This document shows, one piece after another, positions 14,027 to 28,880 of a DNA stretch of 64,000 bases. Position 1 is the stretch's first letter. The number at the start of each line of letters is the position of its first letter. The translations under genes were made by a program, and so were the position numbers. The notes beneath the pieces are model-generated. The model worked only from the letters and a program-made list of their open reading frames with translations. It was not told the DNA's origin and searched no databases. Source of the DNA: Strix aluco (lineage: Eukaryota > Chordata > Aves > Strigiformes > Strigidae); NCBI RefSeq assembly GCF_031877795.1, contig NC_133971.1:89644704-89708703 (forward strand), read 5' to 3'.

Positions 14027-15578
14027 TGTTCCTATTTCTCTTTATTAATGGAAAGAGAGACTGAAATATGGACTCCCTTTCATTTCTACTCTACAGACAC
14101 TTAACACAAGGTGAAATGATTCTGATTCCCACCCCTAGGCCTGGCCCTGGAATGGGCTCAGCTGAAGTGAAAGCTGATGAATAATTAAAGCTCATTGCAA
14201 GACTGGATCCTCAGAGACAAAGTACACTGAATGAGAGGGGATGATCATCCAAAGCAACAACATAAGGTTTCTGTGGATTGTGCTGTGGTGCTGTAAATTA
14301 TGAGCAATAGTTTCCCACAGTAGGTTCCAGAGGTGGTAAATGAGAGTAGTGTTAGAGATATTGCCTGAGTATCCAGAGAAACTTGTTCACTTGAAAAGAT
14401 GATCTGAAGCTCTTGAGCTTCTGAATGAACTCATGCACTTCTCATAGATTTTAGGAAGGTAGGTATCTTGCCAAGACTATCTATGATTTTTTTTAATAGT
14501 TATGTATTTACAAAGAGAATGTTTTTTTAACGTTCAAAACAGGTGTCTTAGAATTAATTGGAGAATACTAAACCATGTGAATGTTTTTTTTTTTTTTCTT
14601 TTTAACACGTTCCAAATCATTAGCAAAACACTTTAGAAGATTTCATCCACACTCATGGTCACCACAGACTCAAATAAAAGAGGGTATGTCTCTTATGTTT
14701 TCCTCTCCGAACCTTGAAGAGTAGAATAAATGTGGACATTAGCCTGGGAGTATCTTCTGGTGCAATTAATCTCCTTTCTTTCTTATCTCTGCTTTGAAAG
14801 AATCTCTTTAAGAAATGGTGCTTTCTGAGATTAGAAGTAGAATTTATTATTAGAGCACATATATATATATAGTACAAATATTTAAAATATTTTTGATATA
14901 AGAATTATTTCTTTGTTTTATGTGTGAATGAAACCCATCGCCATTCAACAGACCAAATAAAGATTTATCTCCTTTCTCTGAAACTTTGATTTCTTATGCT
15001 TTCTATTATTTGGATTATTTTTCATAAGGAACAGAAAAAGTTAAAATGGGAGGGAAGAAAGAGAGAAACAAATGGGTGAGATGCTTTCCATTCCGTTTAA
15101 TGAAACAAGTTTTTAAAAAAACCCTGTGAACATGAAAAATGCTTCCATAGAGGGATGGAAAATATTCAGGGAAACATCAGCTGAATTCCCATATTAAGGA
15201 GGACACATTTTGCTTTTCTGGTTGTGTTAACTCTTGCACAAGCTAACTGCAACTTAACGCATCTGAGCTGAAAGAACATGATCAGTGGCATGCGCTAACC
15301 AACTCTGACACTAAGATATTTAGGGCAGCTGTCAAGCAACACAACTTTCTTTTGTGCTTCCTTTCAGAATTAATTAGCAGAAGAAAAGCCTTTAATACAC
15401 AGTTGCTTGCCAAGATGAACTTGGAAGGAATCTTACTCTACTCCCTACTACTGCCTGTTTCCAGTGAACCTCTAGAGGAGATAAATGAGCAAGTTCTTCT
15501 CAAGCTATCCACCTCCTGTTATCAGCAGGTGTAAGTCAGGAGATACAAAAGGTAACATATATAGCACATCATTGACTG

Positions 15579-16170
15579 TGTCCTGGTTTTGGCTGGGATA
15601 GAGTTAATTTTCTTCCTAGTAGCTGGTACAGTGCTGTGTTTTCAATTTAGTGTGAGTAAATGTTAATACCCTGATGTTTTAGCAGTTGCTAAGTAGTGCT
15701 TATTTAACTTATTAGTTAAGGATTTTTCCAGTTTCCCATGCTCTGCCAGCAAGTAGGTGTACAAGAACCTGTGAGGCAACATGGCCAGGAAAGCTGACCC
15801 AAACGAGCCAAAGGGATATTCCATATCTTAGAATGTCATGCTCGGTATATAAACTGTGGGGAGTTGGCCAGGAGGGATGGATCACTGCTTGGTTATCAGT
15901 CAGAGGGTGGTAAGCAGTTGCATTGTGCATCACATGTCTTTTCTTGGGTTTTATTTCTCTCTCTTTGTTATTTTCCTTTTCATTACTATTATGATAGTAA
16001 TATTTTATCATTATTGTTATTATCATATTTTATTTTAGTTATTAAACTGTTCTTATCTCAACCCACGAGTTTTACTTTTTTTTCCAATTTTCCTCCCTAT
16101 CCCACTGAGACGGGAGAGGAGTGGGCGAGTGGTTGCGTGGTGCTGAGTTGCTGACTGGGGTTAAACTACA
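15579..16170 (+). mobile_element. Solo ERVL-class LTR
   Basis: This 592-bp LTR begins TGTCCTGGTTTTGGCTGGGA and ends GGTTAAACTACA, the ends of the common avian ERVL LTRs as I know them. A TATATAAA box at 15846-15853 and an ATTAAA signal at 16041-16046 fit the plus orientation. Flanks gactg and gagtg differ by one base and are the likely 5-bp target duplication. No internal retroviral sequence follows on either side, so it is a solo LTR left by recombination. Confidence 0.88.
15846..15853 (+). promoter_or_regulatory. TATA box of the solo LTR
   Basis: TATATAAA lies about 270 bp into the LTR with a GC-containing stretch after it, the expected place for the U3 promoter. Confidence 0.6.
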
Positions 16171-19100
16171 GAGTGCAACGAAATAAGTTGACCAGTTTGT
16201 AAATACCTGGCTTCAGAAATTCATGCAATTAGCCGTTTCTGTTGACAGTACTGAAAACGTGGCTACTTACTCTAAGTTTTAATTGAATTTGTTTCAGATG
16301 CACTCACAGTGTGAATCTTAAACTCTGCCTCATGGCAAATAGTTCTAGGAAGTACTGCAGAGGTTCAGAAATTGAACTATAACTCTGCACTCACAGGTGA
16401 AGACCACCTGGACTGCCACCAGTCTTCATTTGTTTCACACGCTGATGGGACCTCCTTGAGAATTTTCAATTCTCGGCTAATCTTTTGAATATCATCAGAA
16501 TATCTCAGTACGTCGGTAATCTCTTTTCTTTTATCTCATCCTTAAGCCAATAGGCAGTGAAAAAGAAAAGGTAAAATCTAGCCAAGAAGGGTTAATGGAA
16601 TTTACTGAAGTTCACAGAAATTGAAACTTGAATTGAATTGAATCTGGTGCAGACATTAAGATCACTTTTCATTTTATCTGAACTAGTGACTAGACCGATT
16701 CAGATAGTCTTGCTTTTCCTGGATTATTTCACTGTTGACTCATTTTATTTGAGCTGGTCCACAGACCTCTTGTTTTTCAGACCCACTCAATCCCATTTTA
16801 GATCTATCTGTATTTTATCCATCCTCCATTGGCTCAGTAGCAGTTCTACGTTACTTTTTTTTCCTCAATCCTTTATTGCTTTTTTTTTTTTTTTTTTTTA
16901 AGTGAATGGACACATTTCAGGAAATGTTTCTAGACCTGAATAGTCAAGGAAATGGAAAAAAAATACTTGTTTTCGGACAGATTCAGAAAGCAGTTGATAT
17001 TGTAGTCAAATTTGACTTAAGGCAGTTACAGTCAGACTCACTTCACTTTAGCTGTCTACAAGTTATATACTCCATCAAAGCTGGTCATTTAGGATTCCTT
17101 GATATTAAAAGGAGACATATCAACATCTCCACATAACAGTTAATTTAATCTGTTTTAAAAATTTTTTTTAGGATTAGATGAATCATCCAGTGGCAAATTT
17201 ATTGTCCTCCCTTGACTATAAAGGAAATTTGGACAAGACACTAGTTTAGGCTAGACACCTAACTCTTAGACAGACAACATTAAATGAAATTAATCCAGTG
17301 CCACAGACAGGAAAGCATACAGGAATTCCAATTCACTCCCCTCACCAAAAAAATGCTTGTATTTGACTTGATTTATAATTCTAGTAGCTGCATTTTTCAT
17401 ATGCTTTTTTTTATTATATCCACCTGAGATTCTTTTAATAAAAGCATATCACTCTTGATAAACTTTATTCTGAAGGTCTTGCAGTAGTTAATGATTTAGT
17501 TCTTACATTCCTGTTCTTTTGGCCTTGTTTCTTTAAAGCACAGTCCTCAATGCAATCCTGTCAGAAAAAGGAAAACATATGATCAACTACCCATGACCCT
17601 TAGGATTTGACAATGTCACAAATGTTGAGTAGCAGATTTTAAGTGCCCTTCTCTCTCCCCCTCTCACCACACCCTTTCCCTAAATGTGTGGGTACTCAGT
17701 GTTACTTAGCTCTTCGTTTGGCTGTTTTTTGGTTGGTTTTTTTTTTTTTTTTTTTTTTTTCCCCTCCTCAATTTCCATGCCTAATGAGCCTGAGCTGAGT
17801 TAATAATGGATGTAATAAGTAATGACTCATTGTTTTGGGGCCTGTGTGTCTCTGTGTGCAATGGAAGAGGAAGCCAGGGCTCCGATGCTATTTGTTCTGC
17901 CATGTCACTTGCCGCCAAGCAATGCCACTCATCAATAAAAGGCAAGATGACGGATGAGTTCATTTAATGGAATTCCTCCGAGTGAGCTGCAGCCACTGCT
18001 CTTCAGTAGGCTGGTTCTTTGAGTCTCTCTTTCTCTCTCTTTCAGTCCCTCTTCCCCTGTCCAATTTTTTTTTTTTTTTTTTAATATTCAGGACAGTTGG
18101 AAAGTGCGGCTGGCTGAGAGGGTTGCCATTTGTGCCAGCATCTCCTTCTGCTCTTAACAACTGCTATCCTAAATCAAATCAAGAGCTTTGAGCAGGGAGA
18201 TTAAATCAGCACCACCTGATAGTGACATCACATGGCATTTGTTTGTCTCGCCTTCCCCTCTGTCCCTTCTCTCCCATTGCTGGTCAAGGTGGGTGTGGAG
18301 GGAGGCTGGTTAACATTCGAGGAGAATAGGGTTTTAAGTGTTCTCAATATGGCCCCATGCATGCTGAATAGCTAAAACAATCCCGTTCCTTTGGAAAAGT
18401 GTCAGGCTCTGTCTTCATGCCTAATCTACAGTGCTGCACATTTTGAAGGCCAGTTTAGCTAAACAGGTTATTATTTCAGTTTCTACAGGCATTCATCTGC
18501 TCAGAAGAAGAAATGAGGTTTCCTTCCCTCTGCCCGTTCTTCAACCTACTTCTTCTGTTTTGTCCTCCCTTATTTACAACTCCAAAGGTCTGATTCTGGT
18601 TTTAACAGAATAATTTTCCAGTACAATTTATGCAGATGCAAAACACCACAGGACCAGATCCTCAGCTCAAGAGAAGCAGGAGGAATTCACGTATACCTGC
18701 ATGTGAATGGATCTGTGGTACCATTAAATTCATTAGATTATGACTAAAACATGTCAGAGTAGAAGAAACATCAGGAGAATTTTATCTAAAACTCTCACAA
18801 GATATACATCTAACTTTATTTTCCAAGATTGCTTAGTTTAATATAAAACACTATTGAGCAAGAACTGAAATCCTTTCCATTACTAATGACGTCAATAGGG
18901 ATGAAACCATCTGTTCTCAATAGTTTTTCCCTGTTTAGAGGAAACTAACCTTGTGCTGGAATGAAGATTTTACTAGAGCTGAAGTAAGAACTTTGTCCAT
19001 TTACTTTAACAAGAGTTTAAGTTTCCCAACACCATGTTGTGTTGCTTTTGTATCTTAAATACATATGTACATATGTGTGAGGGTGGGTGGATATTTATAA

Positions 19101-22100
19101 AAAATAAGTAATACTACTCTAGTTATTTAAAATTCCTGGGTAGACACCCAACTTGGGTGAATATCAGTGGTTTTGTTGAAAGCTATAGGATGGTTGTACA
19201 CTAGCTTGGGATATGTTTAGGGTAAAGAAAATAAATTAAAATATTTATTTTTAACACTGGATTTTTACAGCATAATGGTTAAGAGTCTGATAACAGAATG
19301 CTAAGAAATTAAAGAAAAATGTGCTGCAAGAGGGACAGACTTACAAATAAAGGACTTACAGATGACTGTCACAGCTTAAAGTTTTCCAGGGTGGAAGAAA
19401 AAAACCTTAGTGGTACAACAGTAACATGTAAGTGCATACAACACCTGATTAAAAAGACAATATTTAACTTCAAGAGATTCCTCTGTTCTTTGAACAATTA
19501 AATAACTGTAGTTTCAGCAACTTTTTCATGTCAACTGTATATTTTTTTTTCAGTGTCAAAAATCTGAGAATGAGAAATAATGTTCAAATGTCACAATTAG
19601 CTAAAGAGGAAGTGGTAGAAATCAGAAAGCTTTGTTTGTTTGGTTTGTTGGTTGTTTTTTTAACTTGACAGTGTACTAGGCATCACTGAGAATGCAGCAT
19701 AGGTACGAACTATCATTGATCAGTGGGAAAAGGGTGAAGGATACTAGGGTGGATGATGTAAAAGAAAACTCTGATAGAAGGAAAGATTTTCTTCTGTCTA
19801 TAGTATATGTAAGAGTGCTAATTGATATCTCTTCTCTCAAGCAGTCAGCATGGGAGTTTGCTTTATATTTCCTAGAACGTGAATGCATACTAGACTCAAT
19901 CAAAATGCATTTGAAAAAACTGGGGTTTTTGAGAAGGGTATATATAGGTAGCTAAACAGGGAATAAAGGAGGATATTAAATATCCCATAGAGTAAAAGTG
20001 TATTAAATAACCTATATAGTAATATACAAAAACTATATTAAAAAGCCTATGGAGTACAGACAGCCAAGAAACAGATTAACAGAGCATTACATTTTATTGT
20101 TGAGCACAAATGTTCCATTCCTTTCTCTGAGCTCCTAATCAGCATTTTTCATTATTTCCCTTCCCCTGTATTTGGCTCCTGTGCCTCAGTGCCCGTAGCA
20201 ACACTTCCAGTAGCGTTAAAAACTAGATACTGCAACCACATTCCCAGGCAGAGAGCTTTGCCAAGGCCTACATTTGATCCAGCTAGGAGCACATGCCCGC
20301 TCGGTGGTACAAGGTCATAATAATAATTCTCCCTTCAGGGGCAAACAGTCTTAGGAATGATCCCCCACTATTCTCCCCTACTATCTTGGCTCATTTTGAT
20401 CTCAGTTGTTATTAAGCTCATTTTATGCTGCAGTTGGAGCAGCTTGTTTACTTACAAAAATGGTTATTCAGAAAGTGGATGCCTACAACGAGACCAGAAG
20501 CCTGTGTGAGTGTGTGTGTATGCAAGTGTGTGTGGTGCGTGTAGGGAGAGAAAATTGGTTTGTTTTAGGGACACATCATTCCTTTGAACTCCAGAAAAAA
20601 ATGAGTCTTTTCTTTGATGGGCTATGCTTTGGTTTTGTTTTGTTTCATTTTTGCCTTGCCCCAGTTTTCTCTCTGTAGTGTCTAATGTACATTTCAATGG
20701 ATGGGAATGATGACAGAAGGCATTTGCAATCCCTTGAGGCATGGTAGCAGTCTCTGGAAATGCTTTTGGTACTGAAGTATTCTGAAGAGAATAAAAGAAA
20801 TCCTTTTTTCTTCTTTTCTTCTTCTTTTTTTCCCCTTCTCCTTACATCAAGATTGGAATTTCAGTTGTTGGGGAGGAGGATGTTTGTTTTCTTTTTTTTT
20901 TAATGGCAGCTTTCTTGCTCCCAGCCACTCTCTTGATTTAGTTTTTTTTCTCATTTCTCCCTTCCTCCTCCACTCCCCAAATTTTAACCAGGCAATGAGT
21001 CCCATTAGTGAGTATTTGTGTTTATGAATGAATACTCATATACCTCTATAGGTAACACTCCAGCCCTTTGAAATTTGTTCACAACTGTTCATGACTGGGC
21101 TCTTTGTTCAATGGAATCTGGGAAGTATTTTCAGTTTGTTGGATGAAGAAACATGGTTAATGGGAAATACTTGAGGTTTTGTCAGACTGAGTGGGGGAAA
21201 TGAGAATTTAGTGGAGGCCAGCAGGAAAGTCAGCAGAAGGGAAGTTGAATGCTTTTGTAATTGACTAGAAGAAGGGGAGAGATGAGTAGATGATTCTGTT
21301 TGTCACTAACTCAAACTTGACCAACATATTTGCATGCATGACAAAAAAAAAAAAAAGCAATCCATAGTGGAATAGTCACAACATCATTTGAGCCAGAGAA
21401 CTACAAAGATTTCCCAAAATCTCTAGGCAGTGACTGGTGATAGGAAGAGGATAAGAGTCTTTATGGCAAATGTATCAGAGCTGGGGACAAACCACAGTGT
21501 TTTGATATTGGCAAAAATTCCAGTGCAATTTTAAAGGATTAGTTGCAAATTGATTTTGCACTAGAGCAACGGCATTGACTCCAGGAATGTGGTTTACAAT
21601 TAGCAGCCATGCAATATTGACTTGTATGAATCATATTCCTTATTGGTGTATATCAATGTAGCTGCAACAGAGTGATTGAAGCTATGCACATAGACCTCAG
21701 CTGTTTGTTTATCAAAGCCTATCCCCTGAAACTTCCATTTTTGCCGGTGGTATATGTCTTGGGATGCTACCCCCTGAAATTTCTGAGGACTTCAAATATA
21801 TTTTCAGGAGTTTAAATAAATAAACAACAAATCTCCAAGTTTTCAGGTGCTCTCTGAAATGAAAGGCTGTGAGTGGAAAAAAAAAATGTAAATGCTAAAC
21901 AATACACCAGATTCCATCATGTTTGTCATGTTAATCATGTGTAAAGGTAATTGTGGCAGAGAAACAGCAATGACAATATTACTTTCTGCTTCCCTTCAAA
22001 ACAGAAGCTTCAAGCAATACCAGAACTGTACCAAACACATTTCTGCTCTACTTATCCTTATATAAAGACACAACATACATTATCTTTGCCTCCTTTCTCA

Positions 22101-22998
22101 ACTTCCAAGTAGGAATTTCCTATTATAAGGGCACCAAAATATATTTAAAACTAAATAGAAGTACTTGCACCTGAGGAAGAAAGTATTTTACATCATTGAA
22201 TTTGTATCCTAAAATTCAGGAAGAAACGTGGATTATATACATTTTATGAAACAAGGTTTACATTTAGTCTTCTTAAATATCAGCTACATCACATTATGAC
22301 TATAAAGCATATTTGACTCAAATCCGTCTGTCTTGTATCCTAAAGGTATCCAAGGCAAAGGTTACATCTCCCCTGTTGCCAAGGTATTGGGAATCTCTAA
22401 TGTGCCTTCTCTCAGCTGTGAGGAAGTTTCAGAAGTTGGTCTTCAAAATTCTGAATGTTTCATCTTTGTTTCCTACTTGAAATCAGAGGCTGATCTCTCC
22501 GATGTTTGTTTTTCCTTTTTTCTATTTTCGAGGATGAAGTAGCTAACAACTTTGCTTCCAGTCCAATGTGGAAAATGGCAGCTAATAACATTTTTACTAT
22601 CTGCAACATTATTCCTTCTAAACTAAACATGTGGAAGGCAGGAGGCTTCCTCCCAGATGAGGCAAGAACCTGTGGTGTGCCTCCTTGTCTGATCTAATCT
22701 CTAACTCCACTAGTCCAAGCATCTGCTGTTGCACACAGATCTCAGAGAAAAGGGAAACTGTGGCTGTGGTTTCAGATAGAGAGTGGTAGCCACAGCTGCT
22801 GCAATGACACTTGTGCCAGTACCAGCAATCAGAGACATTGAATTGTCAGCAGAGAGTGAAAATGCATAAGAAGGAAATCACTTCAGCTGAGAGGCACCAA
22901 GACCCAGAAAGCAAGACAGGCTGTATAACTGGTGATGCTTTTCTCAGAGTATATGAAAATGAGGTCTGAATGTGTATGGATTTGGAGGTGACAGCATT
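16171..22998. other. No gene seen
   Basis: Unique sequence with T runs at about 16870-16900, 17737-17760 and 18066-18082 and a pyrimidine-rich stretch near 20800-20960. Confidence 0.6.
17780..18240. promoter_or_regulatory. Possible conserved regulatory block
   Basis: It is a high-complexity stretch in AT-rich surroundings, with a TGACTCA AP-1-type site at 17823-17829 and several taat/atta homeodomain-type cores. No reading frame of note. Only comparison with other birds could support an enhancer. Confidence 0.2.
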
Positions 22999-23064
22999 TG
23001 TGCAGCATTTCCAATGTCTCTCCAACAGTTCTCATAATCAAGCACTGGACCTCAGATGGCTCTG
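22999..23064 (+). repeat. 66-bp direct repeat, copy 1
   Basis: It matches 23908-23973 with three differences, all substitutions, and sharp edges. The copies are 909 bp apart. Identity unknown. Confidence 0.9.
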
Positions 23065-23907
23065 CGTGTAAGTTTGTTCACTAGTCAGAACTCGGTACCA
23101 AATTCAGATCAAATCTGCAATGCAGATGGTCAGTTTTTTCCCAGATCTGGGGGGAGTGAGAAGTCAGTCTCCTTCTGAATTCAGATTTCTGCTTGGCACT
23201 TTTCTGTAGAACTCATGAGGTCAGAGAGTTTTCTTGACTGTTGTGTTTTATCATACTAGATTGCATCATTTCAGTTATGACATAAATGTTTAATTTCAGC
23301 ATAATAGCCACAAGAGGCCCTATTTATACAACTATAATATTTCACACACATCTGTATTTGCAGTTAAGCATGCAAAGTAGACTAAAGCCATAGATTGTTT
23401 CTCAGCCTCTGAGCTCCAAAAGGCCAGGATGGACAGAGCTGGTGAGAGGAAGGCAGTGCTGCTCTTTCTTCTGTATATGACTTCTGTCATATACAGGGCA
23501 CCCATAGAAGACACTGAGAAATCACAATCGCATTGACGGATAATGGCTGTATATGGCCAGGATAACTTTCTCTTTTTGTTCAGTCTGTTCTTTTATTTCA
23601 GCCCCTTTCCCACAAAGTTTTACCAAAGCAAGTTAGCCTGTGGTCTCACAGTATTTTGCCATCTTTCTTCTTAAGACAACCTAGAGATTTTTAAACTACG
23701 TATATGGTTTTGACAAATACATAACAGAGTTTATTCCTGTTCTTTTTCTGTATTAACGCACATAGGCAAACACATTCATTATGAAACTTACCACTCTCTT
23801 GAACCACAGGGTGGTTCAGAGCCACTTTCTATTTCATTGGAAACACAAGTCTCTGCACTTTTTGGCAAATATAATTCCATCTCTGCTATCTGTGTCAGCA
23901 GAAAACC

Positions 23908-23973
23908 TGTGCAGCATTTCCAATGTCTCTCAAATAGTTCTCATAATCAAGCACTGGACCTTAGATGGCTCTG
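23908..23973 (+). repeat. 66-bp direct repeat, copy 2
   Basis: It is the partner of 22999-23064. Flanks of the two copies do not align. Confidence 0.9.
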
Positions 23974-25782
23974 GCAATATTTTCCCTTTTTTTTCTAATT
24001 CACTCTTGACAAGAAAGCATCTTCCTTGCTGATATGACAATATATCAACCTCAGTTCCAATCTGTTACACCTTTGTTATTACATTTCTTAGTCATACTGT
24101 AGTGTTTTTCAATTTACTCAAGATACACAGTTCATAACATCTCTTTCATATTCTTAAGTCCATTTATAGTTTCCTGTATTTTAAATATATAACTTATTTT
24201 TGACTACAGTTTCCCACTTAAACTTTTACTGATTTCCAGTGTGATCCAGAAGAAAATAAGATATAATCTGAACAACTAAGAGCAGAGGGTCATTGCCTAG
24301 GTCACTGTTGACCTAAGAAGGCCACATTTGGAAGCTAGTGGTGTCCTCTACTACCACTTAGATTGCTTCACTAACATTTTCAGAGTCCCAAGTTTATTCT
24401 AGCTTTGTAATGTGTCTCCACATTCACAGATGAAAACGAACAGAGTGAATTTCCCTGTCTTCACCGTCATCTTGTTCTTCATAGCTTTATGACCAAATTT
24501 ATACAAATGGTTGTATGACCAGCTAAAGGAGTTCAGGCATTTGTCAAGCATATGAGGTTAATAAACACAGGAATATTGCATGCAAGTAGATGGACTCCTT
24601 TCATATTTAGTTAGTCAAATGTTTGCAAGAAATATTAATTTAATCCCAGTGTAAATAAGAAAACATAAAACTATGTGAAAATTTTTATGCTCAATTTACT
24701 TCTTACTTACCCTCCACCTCCCTGATTCTGAACAAAATAACAAAATAATCATAAACCTCAATCTAAAAAAGATGAAATCTTTTAATCAGTCTGGAGTTTA
24801 TTCCCACCTTTCCTCCTTCTTTGCTCTGCTTTATGTGATGTACTGTTCATTCCTATTACCTCTTTATAGCTGTTTTGTTAAAGTTCATACCACAAAGACC
24901 TGTAAAAGAAATTTATGACTCTTGGGGTTTCAGCAAATTCTAAATAGCCATAACATGAACATGAAACATTAATTAAAGACACTGGAGTCTAAGTTATAAC
25001 AGAGATGCTGACATTTAAGCCCCTTGCACCGTGTAAATTAAAAATGGTATGACAAACAGTGAGTAATTTGATGGTCAGAGGTTCATAATAGATACCTTAA
25101 TATCTTTGTCATGAAAAACAGTCTGTCCTTGGTTTAACCCATACTGAACAGCCCAGGGGTCTGGTTCATAAAGCATGACACTGCCTAAACATTTTTGCAA
25201 TAATTCATGTATTAGTCTGGGAATTGCATTGAATATCCTTGAGACTAAACAAATATGCAGGAAATTTGTGAACTAAATATATTAATGCAAAGATAAATTC
25301 CCTGTGTCATCCTTGCCTCTGCTTCAGCTATTCACTGCTGAGTTTTAAGGTGTTCTTGTCTAGATGATCCAATGTCACATATAACATACAATTCAAAATT
25401 GTTTAATTGATTATTAGCTTAGTTAACATGAGTCTTTCACAAGACATATGTTCCATTGAAACCTCAAGTTGCTGGGCATAGTAAAGTTACCTACAGCAAA
25501 AAAAAGACAACACATAATGTCGACTTATCCTCATTATACAGTTTTGCAAAATGAGGAACAGGCATGTTTGTATCTTTTTTATGTTCACGTAAGCAGTGGC
25601 TCAGCATATAGAATAAAATTGTTGCACCCCTGTTGAGTCATGGTATGAGATACACCTAACCAGTGCAGATGTCTGTATCTGAGCTGGGCACACCAGATTC
25701 CTTCTATAATCAATGGAAATGTACACTTTCATAGTGAGATTCACCATATCCTAAAGTAGATAACTAGAGACACCAGATGAGT

Positions 25783-25845
25783 AGAATCACTGAACAATTT
25801 AAGTTGGAAGAGACCTCAGGAGGTCATCTAGTCCAGTTTCTAAAT
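25783..25845 (-). mobile_element. CR1 3' fragment
   Basis: The string ttggaagagacctcaggagg followed by tcatctagtcca is the reverse complement of the CR1 3' end, preceded by an agaatcac block. The match fades after about 25845, though the sequence to 25900 may still be CR1. Confidence 0.65.
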
Positions 25846-28394
25846 TTACTTTGAATAGGTTGCTAAAGGGGTTCTCCGATTCCCTAGAAAGACCTAAAAG
25901 TACTGATTCCTTTTCCTTTGATATAAGGGGTAACTACGGTAATGAGTCTGCATGAAAGTTGTCTGTTAGAGGAGACAGATTCTGCAGGTTACAGGCCATG
26001 TATATATTCCTTCTGTCTTGTAAACGACAGCTGAAACAGGAGATATAAGAGAATCTAAGTTGTCTGACTTCATATTTTCTGTGAAGCTGGAATCAAGTCC
26101 TGTGCGTTAACCAAAGGGCAGTAATTTTCCAATATAAGTGTCCCAGTTGCTTGCAGTAGGCAAAGCATGCTCTTAATCACATAACTAATTTTGGCTCTAC
26201 AGCTACTTAAGTTATAATTCTCTTCAAATAATTAAATATTCTGTTACAATATAACCAAGAGAAAGCCTGAGACAAATGCAGCACATATACCCAGAAAACC
26301 CATGTGTCAGTCTAGAAAGAGAAACACTGGCAGAGCAATTGTACTTTTCTAGGTTGGATCTTCTGCTAATGTTTCTGCTACTAGCTGCTGAGCTGGGTCA
26401 GCATGCTACAAAGACTTTTCTACTGAAGAATCTTAAGATAATAACTGGAAAACAAGGAGGTTGGCTTGCTAACTTGTTTTGAGTTCTTCACCTTTATTTA
26501 AGATTTGTTCCATCACTTTCCTTGCATACCCTTCCTGCTTTGTGCTGTTATTTAATATCCCACTAGTTGTGTAATTTCAGCTCCCAAATTGAATAAGACG
26601 CTCCCTCCAGTGAACCCTCACCTTGATAAATTGCCAAATAGTAATTATTATTCCTTCCAGAGCCTGAGATATGGAGTCATGGCTGTAATTTCCAAGGCTT
26701 GAGTGCCGAGAAATTTATGCTATACTTCTCTCCATCAGAGTTTTCATCTGAGATCATATTTCAAGCCCTTTCCTTTGATGATATGATTAAGATAATTCCT
26801 TTATGAAGTTCGAGCCTCCGTGAGATATTCAAGAAGGAACCTGATAGTTCTTAAGCTTCATTTGCTTCCCCTATGAATATCAGCAATGTATGAGGGGAAA
26901 AAGCACACAGACAGGATGCCTGACAGTTTCAAATGCTCCTAATTTTTTAATGTTAATTATTATGGTAGCATCTGCTGGCCTCAAATATGGGTCCTCTGTT
27001 CTTGTGAGTGCAATATAAAACCAAAGGAAGAGAGAGTCAATGCCTCAGTAATCTTGTCCATACCAGGATTTTTGGTTTTGTTAGCTTGTTTGTGTTTTGG
27101 TTTTGGGTTTGTTTTTTTTTTTTTTTAAATTAAATGTTGATGTGAAATTTTTTAAGGCCCACTCATTGAGAAGATTATTCAAACTCTAAACTGTACTGAG
27201 TTCAAAAATGGTTGTGCTTCACATTCTTCCTCAGTGAACGTAAGAATAATAAGATATATACTATAATACAAATAATCTACATTTTCTCACAGGAGTGGAG
27301 GGAGCATTACACATATCTAGATATGTACAGTAAAATTTAAATGCTATTCAAATTGGACTGTAGTGTATTATTTTGGTACTCCTGGACTGAAGATATCAAA
27401 CAGTTTGGGAAAGAGAATATTGTTATCCCCATTTTAGACCTCTGTCTAATGGTTTACCTAGCTATCTGTGTCATTCACTGGTGGTTTCAGGAGAGCAAGA
27501 TATTCTGTAGTAAAGGTTTGTGGAATAGTCAAACAACATAAATTCATTCTAACCCTTCCAGTTATTGAGTAGCTTATACCCTGAACCTGAATGTTTATGT
27601 TCTGTTTAATAAGTGTTCTTATCCTTTATTCAGTACTTTTGAAATTCTCATTTTCAACAATATAATATGTTTGTTTCTTCAGTATCCTCAAGCTATAATG
27701 TAAGAATTGCTACTAAATCAGTCAAGGTGTTACTGTCCTGCAGATACAAGCATGCCCCATACAGGTGTTTTCTCATGAATATAAAATATATTTGGATTTT
27801 AAAATTAACTGTTTCACCTCCAAGCTGTGTAGGAGGCACAGCCATTTCTATTAGCTCCAAATACTTGCCCAAATATTATTTCCACACAAGAACACTTAAA
27901 AACTCATCCCATCAGTGGTGAAGGAGATAAAACAGCTCTTTGTTGCACATGTAATGTTCAATTTAAGAAAAAAAAAAAGAGCGAGCTTTGCAGTGTTATA
28001 TCCTAATCTTAATAATACGTACATTAAAGCTTTCTTCCTCTTATGATCCTGTTTTATAAGCTCATTGTTCATGACATGGCCTTATTGTTCGTGTACATGA
28101 CAGATGAACACATTTCTGCACTACCTCTATAAATTTTGATTATAGATTGAAATATTGTATGCCTCATTATTTATTTATAGCTTTGAATTTTTCTCAAGGA
28201 TATTTTTCCTTTCTTTTGTGTTATTTTGTTTTAATGAAGGTGGAAGGCTGTAGAAAACCATGTAAGCAATCCAAAGTCCTTTCTTTCACCATGAAATGGC
28301 TTAAGGTGTACCATAGTGTCCCTTCTTCAATAAGCATTACTTCCTGGCACAGTGTAATCTCAGTAAGTCATTACTTTGCTCATTGTTTAGGCTT

Positions 28395-28512
28395 CAAATC
28401 ATCAAAGCATTTAAACACATACTTAACTTTAGTGCCTGATTAAGTGCCACTGGAATAGGATTTAAGCACTTGCTTAAAATTAAGTGGGTGTTTACATGCT
28501 TTGCTGAGTAAG
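28395..28512. repeat. Ancient fold-back repeat
   Basis: Arms atcaaagcatttaaacacat at 28401 and gggtgtttacatgctttgct near 28485-28505 are imperfect inverted complements, with ttaa-gcac blocks between. It matches the same sauropsid fold-back class. Confidence 0.6.
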
Positions 28513-28880
28513 GATGAAATGCTAAATTGAAATCATATTTGTGTCTGAGTGGAAATTGTTCCGAAGTTTACTAAGAAAGCAGATTTGATCATATTGTCTG
28601 CATGTTTAACTGTTTCCTCTTCTCTCCTTCCCAGACAAAGTTTTTGGACCTGACAGCCAGTTAACATTTATAACACCAAACTAACTAAGCTGCTCTTTGC
28701 CTGGTTGACAACCAGGAGGAAATAAGGAGCAGGGTGGGAGCTAAGTTATATGGAAAAATGAAATTCTTTTGGTGAAGAGGCAAATTGTCATGCTGAACAC
28801 TGTCATATATTGTGAGGAGACAAGAAGATATTGAGGAGAATAACATTGTGGGTTCTGTCAGGAACAAGAGGAAGCCTTTT

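Larger units (their letters stand above)
11141..15578. other. No gene seen apart from inverted repeats
   Basis: Contains a pyrimidine tract (12965-13060) followed by a purine tract (13078-13115), and the two inverted repeats listed at 13.5-14.0 kb. The 90-codon minus frame at 13572-13844 starts with TTG and has no recognisable domain. Confidence 0.6.
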
